From Treponema sp. (lineage in GTDB: Bacteria; Spirochaetota; Spirochaetia; Treponematales; Breznakiellaceae), in contig JAISYA010000159.1 in assembly GCA_031270205.1 (NCBI GenBank), positions 1-9,493 on the forward strand: a stretch of DNA of 9,493 nucleotides, read 5' to 3'. Below, in pieces: positions 1 to 6,885 of this stretch. Numbering within the stretch: the first letter of the stretch is position 1; every line of letters starts with the position of its first letter. The position numbers and the translations under genes were made by a program. The notes under the pieces were generated by a model, which was given only the letters and a program-made list of their open reading frames with translations, did not search any database and had not been told where the DNA came from.

Positions 1-326
1 TTCCAGCCTGAGACGCTGCCCCCCAGGTACTCAAGGGATTCAAGGTAAAAGGCGCCCGCAGAATCGGGGACCGTTCCGCGCAGCTTCATTACGGGAAACT
101 GATTCAGCGTAATGGCCACAGAGCGCTCCCCGGCCTTGTTTCGCAGTTCCCGGATTTCCATGCCTGCTTCGCCTGTTTTCGCCGTCCGGTACACGGCGAC
201 GGTCTTTTCCGCAAAAGCCGTACCGTCCAGCACCCGCCCCGTCTTTTCCGCCAGGGAAACACAACTGCTCAACAGGAACAGCAGGGGCGGAAAAAACAGC
301 GAACACACTTTCAGTTTTATATACAC
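1..326 (-). CDS. Putative lipoprotein, 3' part outside the window
   Basis: An open reading frame begins with GTG at 324-326 and runs without a stop off the left edge, giving 108 visible residues. The first 21 residues are a signal peptide with a short basic start (MYIKLKVC), a Pro/Leu/Phe-rich core and a lipobox LLSSC with the lipidated cysteine at residue 22, so the product should be an envelope lipoprotein. The mature part (VSLAEKTGRVLDGTAFAEKT onward) is soluble and matches no family I recognise. A strong purine-rich ribosome site (GGAAGGGAAGG) lies directly upstream of the GTG. Only 10 bases separate this start from the stop of the receptor-like gene, so the two are probably co-transcribed and translationally coupled. 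The lipoprotein may therefore be an accessory of that receptor, which is inference from position. The start is well supported by the ribosome site and signal peptide; function is unknown. Confidence 0.75.
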   Translation of the reverse strand, partial: MYIKLKVCSLFFPPLLFLLSSCVSLAEKTGRVLDGTAFAEKTVAVYRTAKTGEAGMEIRELRNKAGERSVAITLNQFPVMKLRGTVPDSAGAFYLESLEYLGGSVSGW

Positions 327-336
327 CCTTCCCTTC

Positions 337-2940
337 CTAATAATTTAACTTAAACCCAAACGACGGTATCGGTATAGGCAGCTCGTAGGACGCCGAATCG
401 CTGCCCGTGTCCTCTTTGCCGGTATACGTGTTGAAAGTAGTGTTTCCCTGGGCCGTGTACAAGAGGGCAAGGGCGTTTTCAAGCGCCACATATACCTCGT
501 AACGGCTCTTTCCCGCCTCGCTGCCCCCCAAAATCGAAAACTTTAGATCGAGGGGAAACGAGGGAGTAGTACGGTTATTCGCGTCCGCCACTGTGGCGCG
601 CCGGTATTTTTCAATAAACATATCTTCCCCAAGGACATATACCGGATACGAGGTAATGGGACCGATGATTTTCTCGAGCTGTGTCCCGCTGGCAATTCCA
701 AAGCGGGTATAGATATTGATCCGGGGAATGGGTTTAATGTTGAGCACCAGGTTTAAATTGTGAAAGCGGTGGTATGACGGGAAATACCAGTCATCCTCCC
801 TGTTTCCCCCTGAAAAGCTGAGTCCCGTATCCGTGCCGTGGGGATCACGGTACTTTGCCCAGTTATATGAATAGGAAAGCCATCCGTCCCAGTAACGGGA
901 TTGCAATTTCTGCAGCATCAGGTCAATGCCCCAAACCCTGCCCTCGCCGTCAAAATAGGGCATGGGCTGTTCCCTGCCGTTGACCGTTGCTACCGGGATA
1001 TAGGCCCGGTCAAAAATATATTTGTAATAACCTTCAATATTAAAGCTCAAGCCGCCGGGAAACGCGATGTTGGTTCCCAGCACCGATGTCCAGGAACGGC
1101 CCGGCTTTGCCCCCTCAAGATCGTATCGCTTATCGGCCAGGGCAATCATGTCGTTAATTGACGAAAAAAGCCCGGTCCCGGCGCTGAAGTCAAGCGATTC
1201 GACAAAGCCCCGGTTCTTGAATACGTTAAAGTCCAGATTAAGCCGGGGGTTTAAGACCGGCGTGGTGGAAACGGAGAAACCCTCTCCAAGCAGATAAAAA
1301 TGATCCAGCCGCAGCCCCAGTTCGGAACCGAAGCGCTTGCCGGGACTATTGTATTCCACCAGGGTATAGGCGGAAGTTGAGAAGAGCTTGTTATCCACAG
1401 TGGAACTGTATGAGGTACGGTAGTTGACGATTAATTGATCGTAGAACGATTGGGAAACCCCCAAAGGATCCAAGTGTCCTTTTACATTCTGCTGGTCGGC
1501 AGCCGAAAGTCCGTTATAGAAGTTTTCCATGCGGCCCTGGAATTTCATCGTATCGTTATAACTGGTAAACATTTCCTGCGCGCCGTAGGCCGCCAGCAGG
1601 CCGTCTCCCAACTCCCAGTCAAAATCGACCCGCCCCTGGGCGTTGATACTAATGGCGTCTTCTTTGCCGATCGTATCGGCGTTTAATTCGTAGGGCTCAT
1701 CGGCAACTGCCAGCACAGGAATGTTCAAAGGATTGTTTTTGAACTCATCGGAAAAAGACTTGCTGACAAAGTTCCGTACGTCCGCGTCCACTTTCGACTG
1801 ATGATAGCCGGCTCCCAGCGTCGTTTTAAGGAGCATATCGCTGCGGGGATTCCAGGAAAGACCGGCGGAGATGAAGCCCTGGTAATTGGCATAGTCAAAA
1901 AACATATTGGTACTGCTGGTAAGACCGTCCGTCGTGGAGGGGCCGTTTTTGTAGCTTACCCCGACTCCGTCCATGCCCCAGAAGGCTGTGGACTGGAGCT
2001 CCAGGTCATCAAAAAACCGGTAGTTAAGGACAACGGCGCCGCTTCTGATATAGGGGGCCACCCGCACCGCGTTGATCACCTCAAGCTCCGGAATTACCGT
2101 CGCCATTTGTTTTGCCAGGGCTACGAGGGGATCGTAGTAAGTGATCCTTCCCATGAATAAAATCCCCCCCTTGCCGAACAGGGGGAGGGAAAGGTTGGCG
2201 TTGGCGGCGCTGGTATTCAGCCCTAGCTCAAACTCGGTTTCGGTTGAGGAGGGCTTTTTGCTGCTTACCTCAAGCAGCCCCGAAACAGTGTGCCCGTAAC
2301 GGCTTGAAAAGACCCCGTGGGAAAGCTGGGCGCTCTCTACCATCCGGGGATCAAAGATCGAAAAGCCCCCGCCCCAGTGGTAGGGGTTGCTGATATAGTA
2401 CCCGTCAAGGGATGCGCTCATGTCCCCGGGTTCGCCGCCGCGGATGCTCGGCAGGGCGTTGAATGTGCCGGTATAGCCCACCCCCGGCAGCAGCTTGATC
2501 GTGGTCATCACGTCTTCAATGATCCCGATTTCACCGGTCTGGGCAATCTGCCGCTCGGTTACCGCGACGCTGCGGCCGGTTCTCGTTTCGCTGGTTCCGG
2601 GCCTTGAGGCCTCAATCACCAGCTCCCGGCCTTCCATAATGCCCGAAAGCCGCAGCCCCAGCTTAAAGCTGCTCTTCCCCAAGGCAAGCGCCAGCCGCGC
2701 GCTTTCATAGCCGGGATAGCCGGCCTGCACCGTAACCGGCCGCCCGTCCGGAGCGGAGACCACCGCCTTCCCGTCCCCGTCGCAGATATACTCGCTGCCG
2801 TCCCAGGAACGGATCAACGCCCCTTCCAGCGGAATGCCCAGTTCCATATCCTCAATTATAATTTCCACGTCGCGCGCGAAAAGAGGGGCAAGGCTCAACA
2901 AAAAGACCGCGGCCAGCAGGGCTGTTACACTGGTTTTCAA
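337..2940 (-). CDS. TonB-dependent-receptor-like outer-membrane protein with carboxypeptidase-regulatory-like domain
   Basis: The 867-residue protein has a signal peptide (residues 1-22, cleavage likely after LFA). A small beta-sandwich of the carboxypeptidase-regulatory-like type follows at about 24-100, then a plug domain at about 106-230. The plug shows LLPGV, a PSIRGG segment, LDGYYISNP and GHTVSGLLEVSSK. The rest (240-867) is rich in alternating aromatic strands, as in an outer-membrane beta-barrel, and ends in FGFKLNY, an aromatic terminus like the BAM recognition signal. Such proteins usually import scarce ligands using TonB energy; the substrate cannot be told, and no clear TonB box is seen. 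The start is TTG at 2938-2940: an in-frame TAA lies immediately upstream, the next Met (residue 32) would remove the signal peptide, and GGGAGG lies 11 bases before. A lipoprotein gene follows after 10 bases. Family confidence is high, ligand unknown. Confidence 0.85.
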   Translation of the reverse strand: MKTSVTALLAAVFLLSLAPLFARDVEIIIEDMELGIPLEGALIRSWDGSEYICDGDGKAVVSAPDGRPVTVQAGYPGYESARLALALGKSSFKLGLRLSGIMEGRELVIEASRPGTSETRTGRSVAVTERQIAQTGEIGIIEDVMTTIKLLPGVGYTGTFNALPSIRGGEPGDMSASLDGYYISNPYHWGGGFSIFDPRMVESAQLSHGVFSSRYGHTVSGLLEVSSKKPSSTETEFELGLNTSAANANLSLPLFGKGGILFMGRITYYDPLVALAKQMATVIPELEVINAVRVAPYIRSGAVVLNYRFFDDLELQSTAFWGMDGVGVSYKNGPSTTDGLTSSTNMFFDYANYQGFISAGLSWNPRSDMLLKTTLGAGYHQSKVDADVRNFVSKSFSDEFKNNPLNIPVLAVADEPYELNADTIGKEDAISINAQGRVDFDWELGDGLLAAYGAQEMFTSYNDTMKFQGRMENFYNGLSAADQQNVKGHLDPLGVSQSFYDQLIVNYRTSYSSTVDNKLFSTSAYTLVEYNSPGKRFGSELGLRLDHFYLLGEGFSVSTTPVLNPRLNLDFNVFKNRGFVESLDFSAGTGLFSSINDMIALADKRYDLEGAKPGRSWTSVLGTNIAFPGGLSFNIEGYYKYIFDRAYIPVATVNGREQPMPYFDGEGRVWGIDLMLQKLQSRYWDGWLSYSYNWAKYRDPHGTDTGLSFSGGNREDDWYFPSYHRFHNLNLVLNIKPIPRINIYTRFGIASGTQLEKIIGPITSYPVYVLGEDMFIEKYRRATVADANNRTTPSFPLDLKFSILGGSEAGKSRYEVYVALENALALLYTAQGNTTFNTYTGKEDTGSDSASYELPIPIPSFGFKLNY

Positions 2941-2983
2941 TTAAGCGGCCGCCTCCCTTGCAGATTCCCTACGTTACAATCAT

Positions 2984-3151
2984 GAGGCTTTCCCAAAACT
3001 GAAGTTTTGGGAAAGCAACCTTGAAATTCGCGGTTTTGCAAGGCAAAAGCCTGAAAAACCGCAAGAGCCTTTGGCTCAAGCCGGTCCTAAACCGTGCCTC
3101 CGGCTACGCCGGGAATATCAGCGCACAGTCAATTGGTTTTGGGACAGGCTC
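2984..3151. repeat. Hairpin-rich element with imperfect inverted-repeat ends
   Basis: The left end GAGGCTTTCCCAAAAC (2984-2999) matches the reverse complement of the right end GTTTTGGGACAGGCTC (3136-3151) at 14 of 16 bases. The left end also belongs to a near-continuous palindrome, with 14-bp perfect arms at 2987-3000 and 3003-3016 and a 2-base loop. Inside are further stems: GCGGTTTTGCAAGGC at 3030-3044 against 3049-3062, GAGCC/GGCTC at 3065-3077, and CCGGC/GCCGG around 3100-3112. There is no coding capacity and no obvious target-site duplication. It looks like a dispersed intergenic repeat or MITE-like element, but copy number cannot be judged from one window. Confidence 0.4.
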
Positions 3152-3201
3152 TCAGTATACCATATTTTGGAGTTGATAGAAATAGGGCGGGTAAACAGAT
3201 T

Positions 3202-3221
3202 ACCGGCAAATAACTGCCGGT
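3202..3221. repeat. Short perfect inverted repeat, possible operator
   Basis: ACCGGCA (3202-3208) and TGCCGGT (3215-3221) are perfect 7-bp arms around a 6-base AT-rich centre, AATAAC. The geometry would suit a dimeric regulator, or a small stem-loop in the radC leader if transcription starts upstream. No T-run follows, so it is not a terminator. Function is unproven. Confidence 0.25.
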
Positions 3222-3316
3222 TCAGCCGCAAAGGGAAGGCCCGTTTTTCCGGGAATTCGGCCGATTGCCTTTCCTTTCCACTAAAGCGCCGCGCGTCCTC
3301 ATGCCATATATAGGGT

Positions 3317-4099
3317 ATGGATGATTTTGACTATCCCGATTGTTTCGCCGAAGCGCGGTCCCGGTATACGGGGAAAAGCTCCGGCCCGGGCCTGCTGGAA
3401 CTGCCTCCGGAGCGGCGGCCCAGGGAACGGCTTCTTGCCAACGGATCTGCGGCTCTTTCGGACGCTGAACTTTTGGCGGTCATTCTTAATACGGGAACGC
3501 GGGGCAAAAACGTGTCGCTTCTGGCAGAGGATCTGCTCGGTCTTCTGGACCGTAACAAGGATATTCCGCCGGTAGAAGCGCTTTCCAGGCTTGTCGGCAT
3601 GGGAAAAACCAAGGCGTCTTTGATAGCGGCTATGCTGGAATTCGGCAGGCGGCGCTGGGGTTCTGTCGGAACCCGTGTCAAGCAGCCGCTGGACATCTTC
3701 GCCCTGGTGCGGCACAACGCGGACCGCAAGCAGGAGCGCTTTATCAGCATTTCCCTGAACGGCGCGCACGAGGCTCTGGCGGTGCGGGTGGTAACCATCG
3801 GCCTCCTGAACCGGACCATTGTACATCCCCGCGAGGTGTTCGCCGACCTCATACAGGACCGCGCCGCGGCTTTCGCCGTCGCCCACAACCACCCATCGGG
3901 GAAGATACAGCCATCTTCTGAAGATAACGAAATCACGGAGCGTCTGCGGGCCGCGTCGGAGATCCTGGGTCTCCATTTTCTCGATCACCTGATTTTTTCC
4001 GAAAGCAACTGGTGGAGCTACCGCCAGAACGGCCGCATCGGGGAAAAAACAAAGGACGCTGAGCAGAGGCCGAACCTCAAGGCCGCGCCAGCGACATAA
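3317..4099 (+). CDS. radC: RadC family protein (JAB/MPN domain, UPF0758)
   Basis: A 260-residue protein. Residues about 30-110 hold the RadC N-terminal helical/helix-hairpin-helix-like region (RPRERLL, LSDAELLAVIL, LVGMGKTKA). Residues about 120-235 form the JAB1/MPN metalloprotease-like fold. The zinc-binding signature is visible as HNHPSG with His190 and His192, then PSSED with Asp203, plus Glu140 upstream, so all metal-site residues are present. RadC was named for a radiation phenotype later assigned to another gene, and its true reaction is unsettled. The N terminus (about 27 residues) and C terminus (about 20 residues, KDAEQRPNLKAAPAT) extend beyond the usual core. ATG 3317 is the first possible start, because an in-frame TAG is two codons upstream; the ribosome site is poor (AGGG almost touching the ATG). 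The last 23 bp overlap the convergent DUF554 gene. Confidence 0.93.
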   Translation: MDDFDYPDCFAEARSRYTGKSSGPGLLELPPERRPRERLLANGSAALSDAELLAVILNTGTRGKNVSLLAEDLLGLLDRNKDIPPVEALSRLVGMGKTKASLIAAMLEFGRRRWGSVGTRVKQPLDIFALVRHNADRKQERFISISLNGAHEALAVRVVTIGLLNRTIVHPREVFADLIQDRAAAFAVAHNHPSGKIQPSSEDNEITERLRAASEILGLHFLDHLIFSESNWWSYRQNGRIGEKTKDAEQRPNLKAAPAT

Positions 4100-4784
4100 A
4101 GGCCAGATATACCCAGGGGATAAACATGGCGGGGATCAGGTTCGCCACTTTGATCTCTTTGACGCCGAGGAAGTTAAACCCTATGCCGGCGATGAGGAGG
4201 CTGCCCACAGCGGACATTTCGCGGATGATTTCCGGCGTAAGGTAATCCCTGATTGCCATAGCCGCGAGCACAATCCCCCCTTCGTAGAGCAGCATCGGCA
4301 GGGCGGAAAAAGCGACGCCTATCCCCAGGGAAGCGCCAAAAACCAGCGAAATGGAGCCGTCCAGAATCGACTTGGCGAAAAGCGTTTCGTGGTTTCCCTG
4401 GAGGCCGCTCTGTATGGAGCCGACTATGGCCATTGAACCGGCACAGAAAAGAATACTGGCGGAGACAAAGCCCCTGGAAAAATTCCGTTTTGAATTTTCG
4501 GCGCTTCCGGCCATGCCGAGCTTCCGCTCCGCCCAAAGCCCCAGGCGGTTCATCCATTTATCAATGTTAATAAGCTCGCCCGCAACCGCCCCCAGCACCA
4601 TACTCATAATAAGGAGGAGTATGCGCTCGTTTTCCAAAGCCCCCCGAATCCCCACGAATATAATGGAAAGACCTATGGCTTTTTTGATAAGCTCTTCAAA
4701 GCGATCCGGTATTCCCCGAATCAGGAAACATCCCGCGAGGGAACACACAACCACAACTAAAGCGTTAACCAGCGGACCTAACAT
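4077..4784 (-). CDS. DUF554 family integral membrane protein (YdfK/YqgA-like)
   Basis: A 235-residue, very hydrophobic protein with about seven predicted membrane segments. It carries the hallmarks of the DUF554 family: the opening MLGPLVNALVVVV, GIPDRFEELIKKAIGLSIIFVGI, a central FCAGSMAIVGSIQSGLQG, KSILDGSISLVFG and GVAFSALPMLLYEG. Family members are cytoplasmic-membrane proteins whose transport or other role is not firmly known. I place the start at ATG 4782-4784 and not ten codons upstream, because homologues begin at this MLGxLVNA and GGAG sits 5 bases before it; the upstream start would fall in an A/T tract with no ribosome site. It is downstream of the aldo/keto reductase on the same strand but separated by a terminator-like hairpin, so co-transcription would need read-through. 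Its end overlaps radC tail-to-tail. Confidence 0.88.
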   Translation of the reverse strand: MLGPLVNALVVVVCSLAGCFLIRGIPDRFEELIKKAIGLSIIFVGIRGALENERILLLIMSMVLGAVAGELINIDKWMNRLGLWAERKLGMAGSAENSKRNFSRGFVSASILFCAGSMAIVGSIQSGLQGNHETLFAKSILDGSISLVFGASLGIGVAFSALPMLLYEGGIVLAAMAIRDYLTPEIIREMSAVGSLLIAGIGFNFLGVKEIKVANLIPAMFIPWVYLAFMSLARP

Positions 4785-4796
4785 ACAAGCTCCATT

Positions 4797-4837
4797 AAAA
4801 AAATAAAAAATCAAGCAGAGGGGGAAGTCTCCCCCTC
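4797..4837 (-). terminator. Terminator-like hairpin after the aldo/keto reductase gene
   Basis: On the minus strand, perfect 8-bp arms GAGGGGGA (4830-4837) and TCCCCCTC (4818-4825) flank a 4-base loop. Seven bases later a T-rich tract follows (T6-A-T7, 4797-4810). The T-run starts a little farther from the stem than in a classical Rho-independent terminator, so it may be partial or leaky. A second small hairpin, CAACC-TTC-GGTTG, lies at 4843-4855. Confidence 0.45.
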
Positions 4838-4881
4838 GCTCCCAACCTTCGGTTGTCCGCTACCCCCTCCGCCGGCAGTAT

Positions 4882-5802
4882 TTACGGCAGCACGTTTCCC
4901 GCGGCCAGATAGATAGCGTACCATTCATCCCTGCTCAGGGTGATCTCCGCGGCTTTAACACAGTCCCGCAGGCGCTCCGGCTTCATGGTACCGGTAATCG
5001 GCTGGAAACGGGCGGGATGCCTGAGCAGCCAGGCCATGGCGATAGTGGTATTGGAAACCGAATATTTTTTCGCGATCTCATCAAGTTTCGCGTTCAGTTC
5101 AGGGAATTTCGGATTCCCCAAAAACGTTCCCTGGTTAAAACCGTACTGAAAAGGGGACCAGCTTTGAATCGTGATGTCGTGTAAACGGCAATAATCCAGC
5201 ACGCTGCCGTCCCGATCCGCCGCCGCATCATCCATTGAGTTGACATGAATGCCCTGGCGAATCATACCCGCGTGGACGATACTCAGCTGCAGTTGGTTCG
5301 CCGCAATAGGCTGCTTTACATATTTCCGCAGCAGCTCTATCTGCATGGGCTTTTGGTTTGACACCCCGAAGCAGCGGACCTTGCCCCTGCTCTGAAGAAT
5401 ACCGAAGGCTTCGGCCACTTCCTCCGGCTCCATGAGCGCGTCGGGCCGGTGGAGAAGCAGCACGTCAATATAATCGGTCTTGAGCCGCTTGAGACTGGCA
5501 TCAACCGCTCTCAGAATATGATCCCGGGAAAAATCAAAGGCGACATCCGGCCTGATGCCGCACTTGGTTTGCAGGATGATCTTCTCCCGCACGGCGGGAC
5601 TCATCCCTATAGCCTCGGCGAACATTTCCTCGGCAAGCCCTCTGCCGTACACATCGGCTTGATCAAAAAAATACGCGCCCAAATCCAGGGCGGATTTAAC
5701 AAAAGTTTCGGCTTCCGCCTTGCCGATATTACTCAGCCGCCAGAAACCCACCGCGATAACCGGAACCTGAAATCCCGTCCGCCCCAAATTGATAGTCCGC
5801 AC
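4882..5802 (-). CDS. Aldo/keto reductase (YdhF-like, NAD(P)H-dependent)
   Basis: A 306-residue cytoplasmic (alpha/beta)8-barrel oxidoreductase expected to reduce aldehydes or ketones with NADPH; the substrate is unknown. The catalytic tetrad is visible: Asp47 and Tyr52 in FFDQADVYG, Lys80 in ILQTKCG, His118 in VLLLHRPD. The phase GKVRCFGVSNQ and the late PITGTMKPERLRDCVKA (cofactor-phosphate region) place it with YdhF-type enzymes. Length is normal, with no missing residues. It starts with GTG at 5800-5802, preceded by AAGGGG about 7 bases upstream. A good promoter is seen at 5824-5854, giving a leader of only about 15 bases. It diverges from the PAP2 gene and is followed by a terminator-like hairpin, so it may be monocistronic. 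The neighbours give no clue to the substrate. Confidence 0.92.
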   Translation of the reverse strand: MRTINLGRTGFQVPVIAVGFWRLSNIGKAEAETFVKSALDLGAYFFDQADVYGRGLAEEMFAEAIGMSPAVREKIILQTKCGIRPDVAFDFSRDHILRAVDASLKRLKTDYIDVLLLHRPDALMEPEEVAEAFGILQSRGKVRCFGVSNQKPMQIELLRKYVKQPIAANQLQLSIVHAGMIRQGIHVNSMDDAAADRDGSVLDYCRLHDITIQSWSPFQYGFNQGTFLGNPKFPELNAKLDEIAKKYSVSNTTIAMAWLLRHPARFQPITGTMKPERLRDCVKAAEITLSRDEWYAIYLAAGNVLP

Positions 5803-5823
5803 CGCTGCACCCCTTATAGGGAG

Positions 5824-5854
5824 ATTCTACAGGGAAATACCGGCCCCATGTCAA
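5824..5854 (-). promoter_or_regulatory. Predicted promoter of the aldo/keto reductase gene
   Basis: On the minus strand, a perfect -35 TTGACA (5849-5854) and a -10 TAGAAT (5824-5829, 5 of 6 to consensus) are separated by 19 bp, slightly long for a housekeeping sigma factor. The expected transcript start near 5817 gives a 15-base leader holding the AAGGGG ribosome site. The -35 directly abuts the GTCG tandem repeat, so repeat length would change what lies just upstream of the promoter. Confidence 0.5.
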
Positions 5855-5879
5855 GTCGGTCGGTCGGTCGGTCGGTCGG
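5855..5879. repeat. Tetranucleotide tandem repeat (GTCG)6
   Basis: Six exact head-to-tail copies of GTCG plus one extra G occupy 25 bases in the spacer between the divergent reductase and PAP2 genes. It touches the reductase -35 box on one side and lies 11 bases from the predicted PAP2 -35 on the other. Repeats of this kind change length by slipped-strand mispairing. If PAP2 translation began at the in-frame ATG 5848, the repeat would be inside the gene and every 4-base change would shift the frame. Confidence 0.85.
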
Positions 5880-5890
5880 CGGAAAGACCG

Positions 5891-5920
5891 ATGACATACA
5901 AAAGCGCTACGTGGTATTAT
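5891..5920 (+). promoter_or_regulatory. Predicted promoter of the PAP2-superfamily gene
   Basis: ATGACA (5891-5896, 5 of 6 to the -35 consensus) and TATTAT (5915-5920, 5 of 6 to the -10 consensus) are 18 bp apart. Transcription should begin around 5926-5929, at or just before ATG 5929, which has no Shine-Dalgarno sequence. This points to a leaderless or nearly leaderless mRNA. Confidence 0.45.
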
Positions 5921-5928
5921 TCCGGCAG

Positions 5929-6885
5929 ATGAACCGCGCCGGCTTTACAAGCGTCTATGATGAAACAATAGCGTACGCCTGTTTCAAAACCCTTTGCGTT
6001 CCGCTGCTGCGGCGCGCCGGCGTCCGTTGCGTGGCGTCGATCTTCGGCAATTTTTTCTTTCGCCAGTACCGGGCCGCCCTGCTGCCGGGACGGGTTCCGG
6101 TCAGTGCCGTTGACCACCGCTTGGATGCCAAGATTCCCTTTACTCCCTCATGGATAACGATATACCTTGATTTTGTCGGCTTCTGGGTACGGGCGCTCTC
6201 TTTTCTTTTACACGCATACCAACGCCGCTCTTTCAGCGCGGCCCGGGATTTTATCACATCCATGGGAGAACTCTACGCATTTGCCTCGGAGGCCTACCGG
6301 AAGAATTTTTCCACTACCGAGCGGCCCTTCTATATTGCCCGGCCCCGCTTCCTCCTCATCCACCTGGTGGACCCCCATCTTATGTGCATCCCCAGCTTGC
6401 ACGTAATGGTGGTGATCAGGGCATGGACCAAATTCGCCGCCATCCTCCGCTCTTTTGGGGACGCGGAGCGCCTTGCCCCGCAGATTGAGGAAATGAAACA
6501 GGGCGCCCTGCTTATCACAGAGGCCGTTTTATTTGTGAAACAGCACAGCGTAAACTGTATAGCGGCGGCCCTCTACGCCATAACCTGCTTTGACCCGGAA
6601 CTGTTCCCCCCCGCCGAAGCGGAAGCTTTTACCGCCCTGCTCTTTGAGAAACCGCCGGCCCCTGATCCGGGGAGCGCTTTGCCTGCGCGCTACGGCGGTC
6701 CGCTGCCCAACGCCGGGGTACGCCCCTCCGCCGCGCCCCGGATCAAAATGGCGCCGGAAGATATTGCGGAAATCAAAGACCACATTATCAGCCTGTACCG
6801 GCGCTTTCTTTCAGAGCGGAAAACGGCAAAAACCTGGGATGAACCGCTGCTTAAATTTCTGCGTCCCCTGCCGCGGAAGTATTAG
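5929..6885 (+). CDS. PAP2-superfamily-like membrane protein with altered third catalytic motif
   Basis: A 318-residue protein with hydrophobic stretches near residues 69-96, 140-175 and 192-220. It resembles the PAP2/Aur1 class of lipid phosphatases and phosphotransferases: IPFTPSWITIYL at 69-80, motif 1 as Lys125-x6-Arg132-Pro133, motif 2 as PSLH (155-158, usually PSGH), and motif 3 represented by VKQHSVNCIAAAL with the nucleophile-position His206. In motif 3 the usual Ser-Arg is Ala-Val and the Asp four residues after the His is Cys210, so activity is uncertain. The C-terminal 80 residues are Pro-rich, then helical. I chose ATG 5929 because conserved-looking sequence starts there and a promoter ends 8 bases before it. 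GTG 5911 and ATG 5848 are in-frame alternatives; the latter has AGGGA 12 bases upstream and would place the GTCG repeat inside the gene. The 3' end overlaps the pseudouridine synthase gene by 35 bp. Confidence 0.7.
   Translation: MNRAGFTSVYDETIAYACFKTLCVPLLRRAGVRCVASIFGNFFFRQYRAALLPGRVPVSAVDHRLDAKIPFTPSWITIYLDFVGFWVRALSFLLHAYQRRSFSAARDFITSMGELYAFASEAYRKNFSTTERPFYIARPRFLLIHLVDPHLMCIPSLHVMVVIRAWTKFAAILRSFGDAERLAPQIEEMKQGALLITEAVLFVKQHSVNCIAAALYAITCFDPELFPPAEAEAFTALLFEKPPAPDPGSALPARYGGPLPNAGVRPSAAPRIKMAPEDIAEIKDHIISLYRRFLSERKTAKTWDEPLLKFLRPLPRKY

Larger units (their letters stand above)
2941..3316. other. Divergent intergenic spacer between receptor-like gene and radC
   Basis: This 376-base stretch separates the minus-strand receptor-like gene from plus-strand radC. 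I see no convincing gene; the short frame across 3071-3313 reads through hairpin DNA and resembles no protein. It holds at least four stem-loops: 2987-3016, 3030-3062, 3065-3077 and 3099-3113. A further inverted repeat lies at 3202-3221, and an imperfect stem is formed by AAGGGAAGGC near 3231 and GCCTTTCCTT near 3267. A weak plus-strand promoter candidate is TTGGTT at 3134 with TATACC at 3157, 17 bases apart. Another -10-like box, TATATA, lies at 3307-3312, just before the radC ATG. No convincing promoter for the receptor gene was found. Confidence 0.6.

Noticed and set aside
40..306. ATG-started minus-strand frame at the left edge
   Set aside because: The alternative frame with GTG 326 has a ribosome site, signal peptide and lipobox, whereas this one has none of them.
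1391..1399. Perfect DnaA-box-like TTATCCACA
   Set aside because: It is a single copy within a well-supported coding region, without neighbouring boxes or an AT-rich segment, so it is probably chance.
2164..2170. Run of seven C (G on the coding strand) inside the receptor-like gene, possible slippage site
   Set aside because: Seven bases is short for a contingency tract, it encodes an ordinary Lys-Gly-Gly, and the frame is intact.
2987..3016. Intrinsic terminator
   Set aside because: The stem is strong but the loop is only two bases and no T-run follows on either strand; it also sits upstream of both flanking genes.
5449..5928. Long upstream extension of the PAP2 reading frame, antisense to the reductase gene
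   Set aside because: The aldo/keto reductase on the other strand is complete with its full catalytic tetrad, so the extension is a shadow frame. It has no start signal before 5848 and no recognisable protein features.
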